From Heracleum sosnowskyi (Eukaryota; Streptophyta; Magnoliopsida; Apiales; Apiaceae): DNA of 64,000 nt. The notes beneath the pieces were generated by a model that was not told the origin of the DNA, did no database searches, and saw only the letters and a program-made list of their open reading frames with translations. The DNA is taken from contig JAUIZM010000026.1 in the NCBI GenBank assembly GCA_030848705.1, positions 1,302,001 to 1,366,000 of the forward strand. The letters are read 5' to 3'. A program made the translations under genes and the position numbers. This document shows, one piece after another, positions 8,551 through 20,783 of the stretch (position 1 is its first letter; every line of letters starts with the position of its first letter).

Positions 8551-10393
8551 TCCGTGCATGAATCGGAGCAGATACCAGGGGACTCCCGATTACGTATACC
8601 TCTAAAGGGAGGTATACCAGGAAAATGGGGAAAAATTGAAGCGGGCCATTTTTGGATATTTTCTCATAGCTTGACCCTTTGGGTTTATAGAATTGGAGAA
8701 AAGTTCATTTGGGGATGTCCGTGCATGAATCGGAGCAGATACCAGGGGACGCTCGATTACGTATACCTCTAAAGGGAGGTATACAAGGAAAATGGAGAAA
8801 AATTGAAGCGGGCCGTTTTGTGGATATTTTCTCATAGCTTGACCCGATGGGTTTATAGAATTGCACAAAAGTTCATTTGGGGATGTCCGTGTATGAATCG
8901 GTACAGATACCAGGGGACGCCCGATTACGTATACCTCTAAAGGGAGGTATACCAAGAAAATGGGGAAAAATTGAAGCGGGCCATTTTTGGATATTTTCTC
9001 ATAGCTTGACCCTTTGGGTTTATAGAATTGTAGAAAAGTTCATTTGGGGATGTCCGTGCATGAATCGGAGCAGATACCAGGGGACGCCCGATTACGTATA
9101 TCTCTAAAGGGAGGTATACAAGGAAAATGGAGAAAAATTGAAGCGGGCCGTTTTGTGGATATTTTCTCATAGCTTGACCCTATGGGTTTATAGAATTGCA
9201 CAAAAGTTCATTTGGGGATGTCCGTGCATGAATCGGAGCAGATACCAGGGGACGCCCGATTACGTATACCTCTAAAGGGAGGTATACTAGGAAAATGGGG
9301 AAAAATTGAAGCGGGCCGTTTTTGGATATTTTCTCATAGCTTGACCCTTTGGGTTTATAGAATTGTAGAAAAGTTCATTTGGGGATATCCGTGCATGAAT
9401 CGGAGCAGATACCAGGGGACGCCCGATTACGTATACCTCTAAAGGGAGGTATACAAGGAAAATGGAGAAAAATTGAAGCAGGCCCTTTTGTGGATATTTT
9501 CTCATAGCTTGACCCTATGGGTTTATAGAGTTGCACAAAAGTTCATTTGGGGATGTCCGTGCATGAATCGGAGCAGATACCAGGGGACGCCCGATTACGT
9601 ATACCTCTAAAGGGAGGTATACCAGGAAAATGGGGAAAAATTGAAGCGGGCCGTTTTTGGATATTTTCTCATAGCTTGACCCTTTGGGTTTATAGAATTG
9701 TAGAAAAGTTCATTTGGGGATGTCCGTGCATGAATCGGAGCAGATACCAGGGGACGCCCGATTACGTATACCTCTAAAGGGAGGTATACAAGGAAAATGG
9801 AGAAAAATTGAAGCGGGCCCTTTTGTGGATATTTTCTCGTAGATTGACCCTATGGGTTTATAGAATTGCAGTAAAGTTCATTTGGGGATGTCCGTGCCTG
9901 AATCGGAGAAGATACCAGGGGACGCCCGATTACGTATACCTCTAAAGGGAGGTATACAAGGAAAATGTAGAAAAATTGAAGCAGACCCTTTTGTGGATAT
10001 TTTCTCGTAGCTTGACCCTATGGGTTAATAGAATTGCATAAAACTTCATTTGTGGATGTCCGTGCCTGAATCAGAGAAGATACCAGGGGACGCCCGATTA
10101 CGTATACCTCTAAAGGGAGGTATACAAGGAAAATGGAGAAAAATTGAAGCGGGCCCTTTTGTGGATATTTTCTCGTAGCTTGACCCTATGGGTTTATAGA
10201 ATTGCAGTAAAGTTCATTTGGGGATGTCCGTGCCTGAATCGGAGAAGATACCAGGGGACGCCCGATTACGTATACCTCTAAAGGGAGGTATACAAGGAAA
10301 TGTAGAAAAATTGAAGCAGACCCTTTTGTGGATATTTTCTCGTAGCTTGACCCTATGGGTTTATAGAATTGCACAAAAGTTCATTTGGGGATG
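8551..10393 (+). repeat. 11-monomer block a-b-c-d-h-i-j-k-l-(m/k)-l (1843 bp)
   Basis: It begins like the block at 1175 but ends in hybrids. The monomer at 10059 has an m start (cctgaatcagagaag) and a k body (gcgggcccttttgtgg, cgtag, gcagtaaag). The l at 10227 ends gcacaaaag instead of gcataaaac. These hybrids found the 10-mer family that follows. Confidence 0.85.
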
Positions 10394-12068
10394 TCCGTGC
10401 ATGAATCGGAGCAGATACCAGGGGACGCCCGATTACGTATACCTCTAAAGGGAGGTATACCAGGAAAATGGGGAAAAATTGAAGCGGGCCGTTTTTGGAT
10501 ATTTTCTCATAGCTTGACCCTTTGGGTTTATAGAATTGTAGAAAAGTTCATTTGGGGATATCCGTGCATGAATCGGAGCAGATACCAGGGGACGCCCGAT
10601 TACGTATACCTCTAAAGGGAGGTATACAAGGAAAATGGAGAAAAATTGAAGCGGGCCGTTTTGTGGATATTTTCTCATAGCTTGACCCGATGGGTTTATA
10701 GAATTGCACAAAAGTTCATTTGGGGATGTCCGTGCATGAATCGGTGCAGATACCAGGGGACGCCCGATTACGTATACCTCTAAAGGGAGGTATACCAGGA
10801 AAATGGGGAAAAATTGAAGCGGGCCATTTTTGGATATTTTCTCATAGCTTGACCCTTTGGGTTTATAGAATTGTAGAAAAGTTCATTTGGGGATGTCCGT
10901 GCATGAATCGGTGCAGATACCAGGGGACGCCCGATTACGTATACCTCTAAAGGGAGGTATACCAGGAAAATGGGGAAAAATTGAAGCGGGCCATTTTTGG
11001 ATATTTTCTCATAGCTTGACCCTTTGGGTTTATAGAATTGTAGAAAAGTTCATTTGGGGATGTCCGTGCATGAATCGGAGCAGATACCAGGGGACGCCCG
11101 ATTACGTATACCTCTAAAGGGAGGTATACAAGGAAAATGGAGAAAAATTGAAGGGGGCCGTTTTGTGGATATTTTCTCATAGCTTGACCCTATGGGTTTA
11201 TAGAATTGCACAAAAGTTCATTTGGGGATGTCCGTGCATGAATCGGAGCAGATACCAGGGGACGCCCGATTACGTATACCTCTAAAGGGAGGTATACCAG
11301 GAAAATGGGGAAAAATTGAAGCGGGCCGTTTTTGGATATTTTCTCATAGCTTGACCCTTTGGGTTTATAGAATTGTAGAAAAGTTCATTTGGGGATATCC
11401 GTGCATGAATCGGAGCAGATACCAGGGGACGCCCGATTACGTATACCTCTAAAGGGAGGTATACAAGGAAAATGGAGAAAAATTGAAGCGGGCCCTTTTG
11501 TGGATATTTTCTCGTAGCTTGACCCTATGGGTTTATAGAATTGCAGTAAAGTTCATTTGGGGATGTCCGTGCCTGAATCGGAGAAGATACCAGGGGACGC
11601 CCGATTACGTATACCTCTAAAGGGAGGTATACAAGGAAAATGTAGAAAAATTGAAGCAGACCCTTTTGTGGATATTTTCTCGTAGCTTGACCCTATGGGT
11701 TTATAGAATTGCATAAAACTTCATTTGTGGATGTCCGTGCCTGAATCAGAGAAGATACCAGGGGACGCCCGATTACGTATACCTCTAAAGGGAGGTATAC
11801 AAGGAAAATGGAGAAAAATTGAAGCGGGCCCTTTTGTGGATATTTTCTCGTAGCTTGACCCTATGGGTTTATAGAATTGCAGTAAAGTTCATTTGGGGAT
11901 GTCCGTGCCTGAATCGGAGAAGATACCAGGGGACGCCCGATTACGTATACCTCTAAAGGGAGGTATACAAGGAAATGTAGAAAAATTGAAGCAGACCCTT
12001 TTGTGGATATTTTCTCGTAGCTTGACCCTATGGGTTTATAGAATTGCACAAAAGTTCATTTGGGGATG
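10394..12068 (+). repeat. 10-mer HOR, version 1 (1675 bp)
   Basis: Order h-b-c-c-d-h-k-l-(m/k)-l. Two class c monomers stand side by side at 10729 and 10896, which breaks the A/B alternation. The same h-b-c-c-d-h-k-l opening recurs at 15419. Confidence 0.86.
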
Positions 12069-13743
12069 TCCGTGCATGAATCGGAGCAGATACCAGGGGA
12101 CGCCCGATTACGTATACCTCTAAAGGGAGGTATACCAGGAAAATGGGGAAAAATTGAAGCGGGCCGTTTTTGGATATTTTCTCATAGCTTGACCCTTTGG
12201 GTTTATAGAATTGTAGAAAAGTTCATTTGGGGATATCCGTGCATGAATCGGAGCAGATACCACGGGACGCCCGATTACGTATACCTCTAAAGGGAGGTAT
12301 ACAAGGAAAATGGAGAAAAATTGAAGCGGGCCCTTTTGTGGATATTTTCTCGTAGCTTGACCCTATGGGTTTATAGAATTGCAGTAAAGTTCATTTGGGG
12401 ATGTCCGTGCCTGAATCGGAGAAGATACCAGGGGACGCCCGATTACGTATACCTCTAAAGGGAGGTATACAAGGAAATGTAGAAAAATTGAAGCAGACCC
12501 TTTTGTGGATATTTTCTCGTAGCTTGACCCTATGGGTTTATAGAATTGCACAAAAGTTCATTTGGGGATGTCCGTGCATGAATCGGAGCAGATACCAGGG
12601 GACGCCCGATTACGTATACCTCTAAAGGGAGGTATACCAGGAAAATGGGGAAAAATTGAAGCGGGCCGTTTTTGGATATTTTCTCATAGCTTGACCCTTT
12701 GGGTTTATAGAATTGTAGAAAAGTTCATTTGGGGATATCCGTGCATGAATCGGAGCAGATACCAGGGGACGCCCGATTACGTATACCTCTAAAGGGAGGT
12801 ATACAAGGAAAATGGAGAAAAATTGAAGCGGGCCGTTTTGTGGATATTTTCTCATAGCTTGACCCGATGGGTTTATAGAATTGCACAAAAGTTCATTTGG
12901 GGATGTCCGTGCATGAATCGGTGCAGATACCAGGGGACGCCCGATTACGTATACCTCTAAAGGGAGGTATACCAGGAAAATGGGGAAAAATTGAAGCGGG
13001 CCATTTTTGGATATTTTCTCATAGCTTGACCCTTTGGGTTTATAGAATTGTAGAAAAGTTCATTTGGGGATGTCCGTGCATGAATCGGTGCAGATACCAG
13101 GGGACGCCCGATTACGTATACCTCTAAAGGGAGGTATACAAGGAAAATGGAGAAAAATTGAAGCGGGCCCTTTTGTGGATATTTTCTCGTAGATTGACCC
13201 TATGGGTTTATAGAATTGCAGTAAAGTTCATTTGGGGATGTCCGTGCCTGAATCGGAGAAGATACCAGGGGACGCCCGATTACGTATACCTCTAAAGGGA
13301 GGTATACAAGGAAAATGTAGAAAAATTGAAGCAGACCCTTTTGTGGATATTTTCTCGTAGCTTGACCCTATGGGTTTATAGAATTGCATAAAACTTCATT
13401 TGTGGATGTCCGTGCCTGAATCAGAGAAGATACCAGGGGACGCCCGATTACGTATACCTCTAAAGGGAGGTATACAAGGAAAATGGAGAAAAATTGAAGC
13501 GGGCCCTTTTGTGGATATTTTCTCGTAGCTTGACCCTATGGGTTTATAGAATTGCAGTAAAGTTCATTTGGGGATGTCCGTGCCTGAATCGGAGAAGATA
13601 CCAGGGGACGCCCGATTACGTATACCTCTAAAGGGAGGTATACAAGGAAATGTAGAAAAATTGAAGCAGACCCTTTTGTGGATATTTTCTCGTAGCTTGA
13701 CCCTATGGGTTTATAGAATTGCACAAAAGTTCATTTGGGGATG
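12069..13743 (+). repeat. 10-mer HOR, version 2, copy 1 (1675 bp)
   Basis: Order h-k-l-h-b-c-k-l-(m/k)-l. The k monomer at 13073 begins with the ggtgcag site of class c, so it is a c/k hybrid at its 5' end. This copy has a private 'ccacgggacg' near 12260. Confidence 0.87.
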
Positions 13744-15418
13744 TCCGTGCATGAATCGGAGCAGATACCAGGGGACGCCCGATTACGTATACCTCTAAAG
13801 GGAGGTATACCAGGAAAATGGGGAAAAATTGAAGCGGGCCGTTTTTGGATATTTTCTCATAGCTTGACCCTTTGGGTTTATAGAATTGTAGAAAAGTTCA
13901 TTTGGGGATATCCGTGCATGAATCGGAGCAGATACCAGGGGACGCCCGATTACGTATACCTCTAAAGGGAGGTATACAAGGAAAATGGAGAAAAATTGAA
14001 GCGGGCCCTTTTGTGGATATTTTCTCGTAGCTTGACCCTATGGGTTTATAGAATTGCAGTAAAGTTCATTTGGGGATGTCCGTGCCTGAATCGGAGAAGA
14101 TACCAGGGGACGCCCGATTACGTATACCTCTAAAGGGAGGTATACAAGGAAATGTAGAAAAATTGAAGCAGACCCTTTTGTGGATATTTTCTCGTAGCTT
14201 GACCCTATGGGTTTATAGAATTGCACAAAAGTTCATTTGGGGATGTCCGTGCATGAATCGGAGCAGATACCAGGGGACGCCCGATTACGTATACCTCTAA
14301 AGGGAGGTATACCAGGAAAATGGGGAAAAATTGAAGCGGGCCGTTTTTGGATATTTTCTCATAGCTTGACCCTTTGGGTTTATAGAATTGTAGAAAAGTT
14401 CATTTGGGGATATCCGTGCATGAATCGGAGCAGATACCAGGGGACGCCCGATTACGTATACCTCTAAAGGGAGGTATACAAGGAAAATGGAGAAAAATTG
14501 AAGCGGGCCGTTTTGTGGATATTTTCTCATAGCTTGACCCGATGGGTTTATAGAATTGCACAAAAGTTCATTTGGGGATGTCCGTGCATGAATCGGTGCA
14601 GATACCAGGGGACGCCCGATTACGTATACCTCTAAAGGGAGGTATACCAGGAAAATGGGGAAAAATTGAAGCGGGCCATTTTTGGATATTTTCTCATAGC
14701 TTGACCCTTTGGGTTTATAGAATTGTAGAAAAGTTCATTTGGGGATGTCCGTGCATGAATCGGTGCAGATACCAGGGGACGCCCGATTACGTATACCTCT
14801 AAAGGGAGGTATACAAGGAAAATGGAGAAAAATTGAAGCGGGCCCTTTTGTGGATATTTTCTCGTAGATTGACCCTATGGGTTTATAGAATTGCAGTAAA
14901 GTTCATTTGGGGATGTCCGTGCCTGAATCGGAGAAGATACCAGGGGACGCCCGATTACGTATACCTCTAAAGGGAGGTATACAAGGAAAATGTAGAAAAA
15001 TTGAAGCAGACCCTTTTGTGGATATTTTCTCGTAGCTTGACCCTATGGGTTTATAGAATTGCATAAAACTTCATTTGTGGATGTCCGTGCCTGAATCAGA
15101 GAAGATACCAGGGGACGCCCGATTACGTATACCTCTAAAGGGAGGTATACAAGGAAAATGGAGAAAAATTGAAGCGGGCCCTTTTGTGGATATTTTCTCG
15201 TAGCTTGACCCTATGGGTTTATAGAATTGCAGTAAAGTTCATTTGGGGATGTCCGTGCCTGAATCGGAGAAGATACCAGGGGACGCCCGATTACGTATAC
15301 CTCTAAAGGGAGGTATACAAGGAAATGTAGAAAAATTGAAGCAGACCCTTTTGTGGATATTTTCTCGTAGCTTGACCCTATGGGTTTATAGAATTGCACA
15401 AAAGTTCATTTGGGGATG
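13744..15418 (+). repeat. 10-mer HOR, version 2, copy 2 (1675 bp)
   Basis: It has the same order and hybrid monomers as the preceding unit and lies directly after it, including the c/k hybrid at 14748 and the m/k hybrid at 15084. It is a clear tandem duplication of a 1675-bp segment. Confidence 0.88.
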
Positions 15419-17429
15419 TCCGTGCATGAATCGGAGCAGATACCAGGGGACGCCCGATTACGTATACCTCTAAAGGGAGGTATACCAGGAAAATGGGGAA
15501 AAATTGAAGCGGGCCGTTTTTGGATATTTTCTCATAGCTTGACCCTTTGGGTTTATAGAATTGTAGAAAAGTTCATTTGGGGATATCCGTGCATGAATCG
15601 GAGCAGATACCAGGGGACGCCCGATTACGTATACCTCTAAAGGGAGGTATACAAGGAAAATGGAGAAAAATTGAAGCGGGCCGTTTTGTGGATATTTTCT
15701 CATAGCTTGACCCGATGGGTTTATAGAATTGCACAAAAGTTCATTTGGGGATGTCCGTGCATGAATCGGTGCAGATACCAGGGGACGCCCGATTACGTAT
15801 ACCTCTAAAGGGAGGTATACCAGGAAAATGGGGAAAAATTGAAGCGGGCCATTTTTGGATATTTTCTCATAGCTTGACCCTTTGGGTTTATAGAATTGTA
15901 GAAAAGTTCATTTGGGGATGTCCGTGCATGAATCGGTGCAGATACCAGGGGACGCCCGATTACGTATACCTCTAAAGGGAGGTATACCAGGAAAATGGGG
16001 AAAAATTGAAGCGGGCCATTTTTGGATATTTTCTCATAGCTTGACCCTTTGGGTTTATAGAATTGTAGAAAAGTTCATTTGGGGATGTCCGTGCATGAAT
16101 CGGAGCAGATACCAGGGGACGCCCGATTACGTATACCTCTAAAGGGAGGTATACAAGGAAAATGGAGAAAAATTGAAGGGGGCCGTTTTGTGGATATTTT
16201 CTCATAGCTTGACCCTATGGGTTTATAGAATTGCACAAAAGTTCATTTGGGGATGTCCGTGCATGAATCGGAGCAGATACCAGGGGACGCCCGATTACGT
16301 ATACCTCTAAAGGGAGGTATACCAGGAAAATGGGGAAAAATTGAAGCGGGCCGTTTTTGGATATTTTCTCATAGCTTGACCCTTTGGGTTTATAGAATTG
16401 TAGAAAAGTTCATTTGGGGATATCCGTGCATGAATCGGAGCAGATACCAGGGGACGCCCGATTACGTATACCTCTAAAGGGAGGTATACAAGGAAAATGG
16501 AGAAAAATTGAAGCGGGCCCTTTTGTGGATATTTTCTCGTAGCTTGACCCTATGGGTTTATAGAATTGCAGTAAAGTTCATTTGGGGATGTCCGTGCCTG
16601 AATCGGAGAAGATACCAGGGGACGCCCGATTACGTATACCTCTAAAGGGAGGTATACAAGGAAATGTAGAAAAATTGAAGCAGACCCTTTTGTGGATATT
16701 TTCTCGTAGCTTGACCCTATGGGTTTATAGAATTGCATAAAACTTCATTTGTGGATGTCCGTGCCTGAATCAGAGAAGATACCAGGGGACGCCCGATTAC
16801 GTATACCTCTAAAGGGAGGTATACAAGGAAAATGGAGAAAAATTGAAGCGGGCCGTTTTGTGGATATTTTCTCATAGCTTGACCCTATGGGTTTATAGAA
16901 TTGCACAAAAGTTCATTTGGGGATGTCCGTGCATGAATCGGAGCAGATACCAGGGGACGCCTGATTACGTATACCTCTAAAGGGAGGTATACCAGGAAAA
17001 TGGGGAAAAATTGAAGCGGGCCGTTTTGTGGATATTTTCTCATAGCTTGACCTTATGGGTTTATAGAATTGCACAAAAGTTCATTTGGGGATGTCCGTGC
17101 ATGAATCGGAGCAGATACCAGGGGACGCCCGATTACGTATACCTCTAAAGGGAGGTATACCAGGAAAATGGGGAAAAATTGACGCGGGCCGTTTTGTGGA
17201 TATTTTCTCATAGCTTGACCCTATGGGTTTATAGAATTGCAGAAAAGTTCATTTGGGGATGTCCGTGCATGAATCGGAGCAGATACCAGGGGACACCTGA
17301 TTACGTATACCTCTAAAGGGAGGTATACCAGGAAAATGGGGAAAAATTGAAGCGGGCCGTTTTGTGGATATTTTCTCATAGCTTGACCCTATGGGTTTAT
17401 AGAATTGCACAAAAGTTCATTTGGGGATG
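15419..17429 (+). repeat. 12-monomer block h-b-c-c-d-h-k-l-m-e-f-g (2011 bp)
   Basis: It opens like the 10-mer version 1 (c-c pair at 15754 and 15921) and then returns to the canonical k-l-m-e-f-g ending. From about 16256 it matches 7377 onward at a constant 8879-bp offset. Confidence 0.85.
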
Positions 17430-19273
17430 TCCGTGCATGAATCGGAGCAGATACCAGGGGACTCCCGATTACGTATACCTCTAAAGGGAGGTATACCAGG
17501 AAAATGGGGAAAAATTGAAGCGGGCCATTTTTGGATATTTTCTCATAGCTTGACCCTTTGGGTTTATAGAATTGGAGAAAAGTTCATTTGGGGATGTCCG
17601 TGCATGAATCGGAGCAGATACCAGGGGACGCTCGATTACGTATACCTCTAAAGGGAGGTATACAAGGAAAATGGAGAAAAATTGAAGCGGGCCGTTTTGT
17701 GGATATTTTCTCATAGCTTGACCCGATGGGTTTATAGAATTGCACAAAAGTTCATTTGGGGATGTCCGTGTATGAATCGGTACAGATACCAGGGGACGCC
17801 CGATTACGTATACCTCTAAAGGGAGGTATACCAAGAAAATGGGGAAAAATTGAAGCGGGCCATTTTTGGATATTTTCTCATAGCTTGACCCTTTGGGTTT
17901 ATAGAATTGTAGAAAAGTTCATTTGGGGATGTCCGTGCATGAATCGGAGCAGATACCAGGGGACGCCCGATTACGTATACCTCTAAAGGGAGGTATACAA
18001 GGAAAATGGAGAAAAATTGAAGCGGGCCGTTTTGTGGATATTTTCTCATAGCTTGACCCTATGGGTTTATAGAATTGCACAAAAGTTCATTTGGGGATGT
18101 CCGTGCATGAATCGGAGCAGATACCAGGGGACGCCCGATTACGTATACCTCTAAAGGGAGGTATACTAGGAAAATGGGGAAAAATTGAAGCGGGCCGTTT
18201 TTGGATATTTTCTCATAGCTTGACCCTTTGGGTTTATAGAATTGTAGAAAAGTTCATTTGGGGATATCCGTGCATGAATCGGAGCAGATACCAGGGGACG
18301 CCCGATTACGTATACCTCTAAAGGGAGGTATACAAGGAAAATGGAGAAAAATTGAAGCAGGCCCTTTTGTGGATATTTTCTCATAGCTTGACCCTATGGG
18401 TTTATAGAATTGCACAAAAGTTCATTTGGGGATGTCCGTGCATGAATCGGAGCAGATACCAGGGGACGCCCGATTACGTATACCTCTAAAGGGAGGTATA
18501 CCAGGAAAATGGGGAAAAATTGAAGCGGGCCGTTTTTGGATATTTTCTCATAGCTTGACCCTTTGGGTTTATAGAATTGTAGAAAAGTTCATTTGGGGAT
18601 GTCCGTGCATGAATCGGAGCAGATACCAGGGGACGCCCGATTACGTATACCTCTAAAGGGAGGTATACAAGGAAAATGGAGAAAAATTGAAGCGGGCCCT
18701 TTTGTGGATATTTTCTCGTAGATTGACCCTATGGGTTTATAGAATTGCAGTAAAGTTCATTTGGGGATGTCCGTGCCTGAATCGGAGAAGATACCAGGGG
18801 ACGCCCGATTACGTATACCTCTAAAGGGAGGTATACAAGGAAAATGTAGAAAAATTGAAGCAGACCCTTTTGTGGATATTTTCTCGTAGCTTGACCCTAT
18901 GGGTTTATAGAATTGCATAAAACTTCATTTGTGGATGTCCGTGCCTGAATCAGAGAAGATACCAGGGGACGCCCGATTACGTATACCTCTAAAGGGAGGT
19001 ATACAAGGAAAATGGAGAAAAATTGAAGCGGGCCGTTTTGTGGATATTTTCTCATAGCTTGACCCTATGGGTTTATAGAATTGCACAAAAGTTCATTTGG
19101 GGATGTCCGTGCATGAATCGGAGCAGATACCAGGGGACGCCTGATTACGTATACCTCTAAAGGGAGGTATACCAGGAAAATGGGGAAAAATTGAAGCGGG
19201 CCGTTTTGTGGATATTTTCTCATAGCTTGACCCTATGGGTTTATAGAATTGCACAAAAGTTCATTTGGGGATG
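17430..19273 (+). repeat. 11-monomer block a-b-c-d-h-i-j-k-l-m-g, second copy (1844 bp)
   Basis: Same class order and length as 1175-3018, at an offset of 16255 bp. Its c monomer carries the 'tgtatg' start shared with 7042 and 8886. Confidence 0.86.
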
Positions 19274-20783
19274 TCCGTGCATGAATCGGAGCAGATACCA
19301 GGGGACTCCCCTATTACGTATACCTCTAAAGGGAGGTATACCAGGAAAATGGGGAAAAAATTGGAGCGGGCCATTTTTGGATATTTTCTCATAGCTTGAC
19401 CCTTTGGGTTTATAGAATTGGAGAAAAGTTCATTTGGGGATGTCCGTGCATGAATCGGAGCAGATACCAGGGGACGCTCGATTACGTATACCTCTAAAGG
19501 GAGGTATACAAGGAAAATGGAGAAAAATTGAAGCGGGCCGTTTTGTGGATATTTTCTCATAGCTTGACCCGATGGGTTTATAGAATTGCACAAAAGTTCA
19601 TTTGGGGATGTCCGTGCATGAATCGGTGCAGATACCAGGGGACGCCCGATTACGTATACCTCTAAAGGGAGGTATACCAGGAAAATGGGGAAAAATTGAA
19701 GCGGGCTATTTTTGGATATTTTCTCATAGCTTGACCCTTTGGGTTTATAGAATTGTAGAAAAGTTCATTTGGTGATGTCCGTGCATGAATCGGAGCAGAT
19801 ACTAGGGGACGCCCGATTACGTATACCTCTAAAGGGAGGTATACAAGGAAAATGGAGAAAAATTGAAGGGGGCCGTTTTGTGGATATTTTCTCATAGCTT
19901 GACCCTATGGGTATATAGAATTGCACAAAAGTTCATTTGGGGATGTCCGTGCATGAATCGGAGCAGATACCAGGGGACGCCCGATTACGTATACCTCTAA
20001 AGGGAGGTATACCAGGAAAATGGGGAAAAATTGAAGCGGGCCGTTTTTGGATATTTTCTCATAGCTTGACCCTTTGGGTTTATAGAATTGTAGAAAAGTT
20101 CATTTGGGGATATCCGTGCATGAATCGGAGCAGATACCAGGGGACGCCCGATTACGTATACCTCTAAAGGGAGGTATACAAGGAAAATGGAGAAAAATTG
20201 AAGCGGGCCCTTTTGTGGATATTTTCTCGTAGCTTGACCCTATGGGTTTATAGAATTGCAGTAAAGTTCATTTGGGGATGTCCGTGCCTGAATCGGAGAA
20301 GATACCAGGGGACGCCCGATTACGTATACCTCTAAAGGGAGGTATACAAGGAAATGTAGAAAAATTGAAGCAGACCCTTTTGTGGATATTTTCTCGTAGC
20401 TTGACCCTATGGGTTTATAGAATTGCATAAAACTTCATTTGTGGATGTCCGTGCCTGAATCAGAGAAGATACCAGGGGACGCCCGATTACGTATACCTCT
20501 AAAGGGAGGTATACAAGGAAAATGGAGAAAAATTGAAGCGGGCCGTTTTGTGGATATTTTCTCATAGCTTGACCCTATGGGTTTATAGAATTGCACAAAA
20601 GTTCATTTGGGGATGTCCGTGCATGAATCGGAGCAGATACCAGGGGACGCCTGATTACGTATACCTCTAAAGGGAGGTATACCAGGAAAATGGGGAAAAA
20701 TTGAAGCGGGCCGTTTTGTGGATATTTTCTCATAGCTTGACCCTATGAGTTTATAGAATTGCACAAAAGTTCATTTGGGGATG
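19274..20783 (+). repeat. 9-monomer block a-b-c-d-h-k-l-m-g (1510 bp)
   Basis: It continues the match to the region after 3019. The class a monomer has the same extra A plus a private 1-bp insertion giving 'ctcccctattacg' near 19311. Compared with the canonical 11-mer, two AB monomers are missing before the next class a. Confidence 0.82.
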
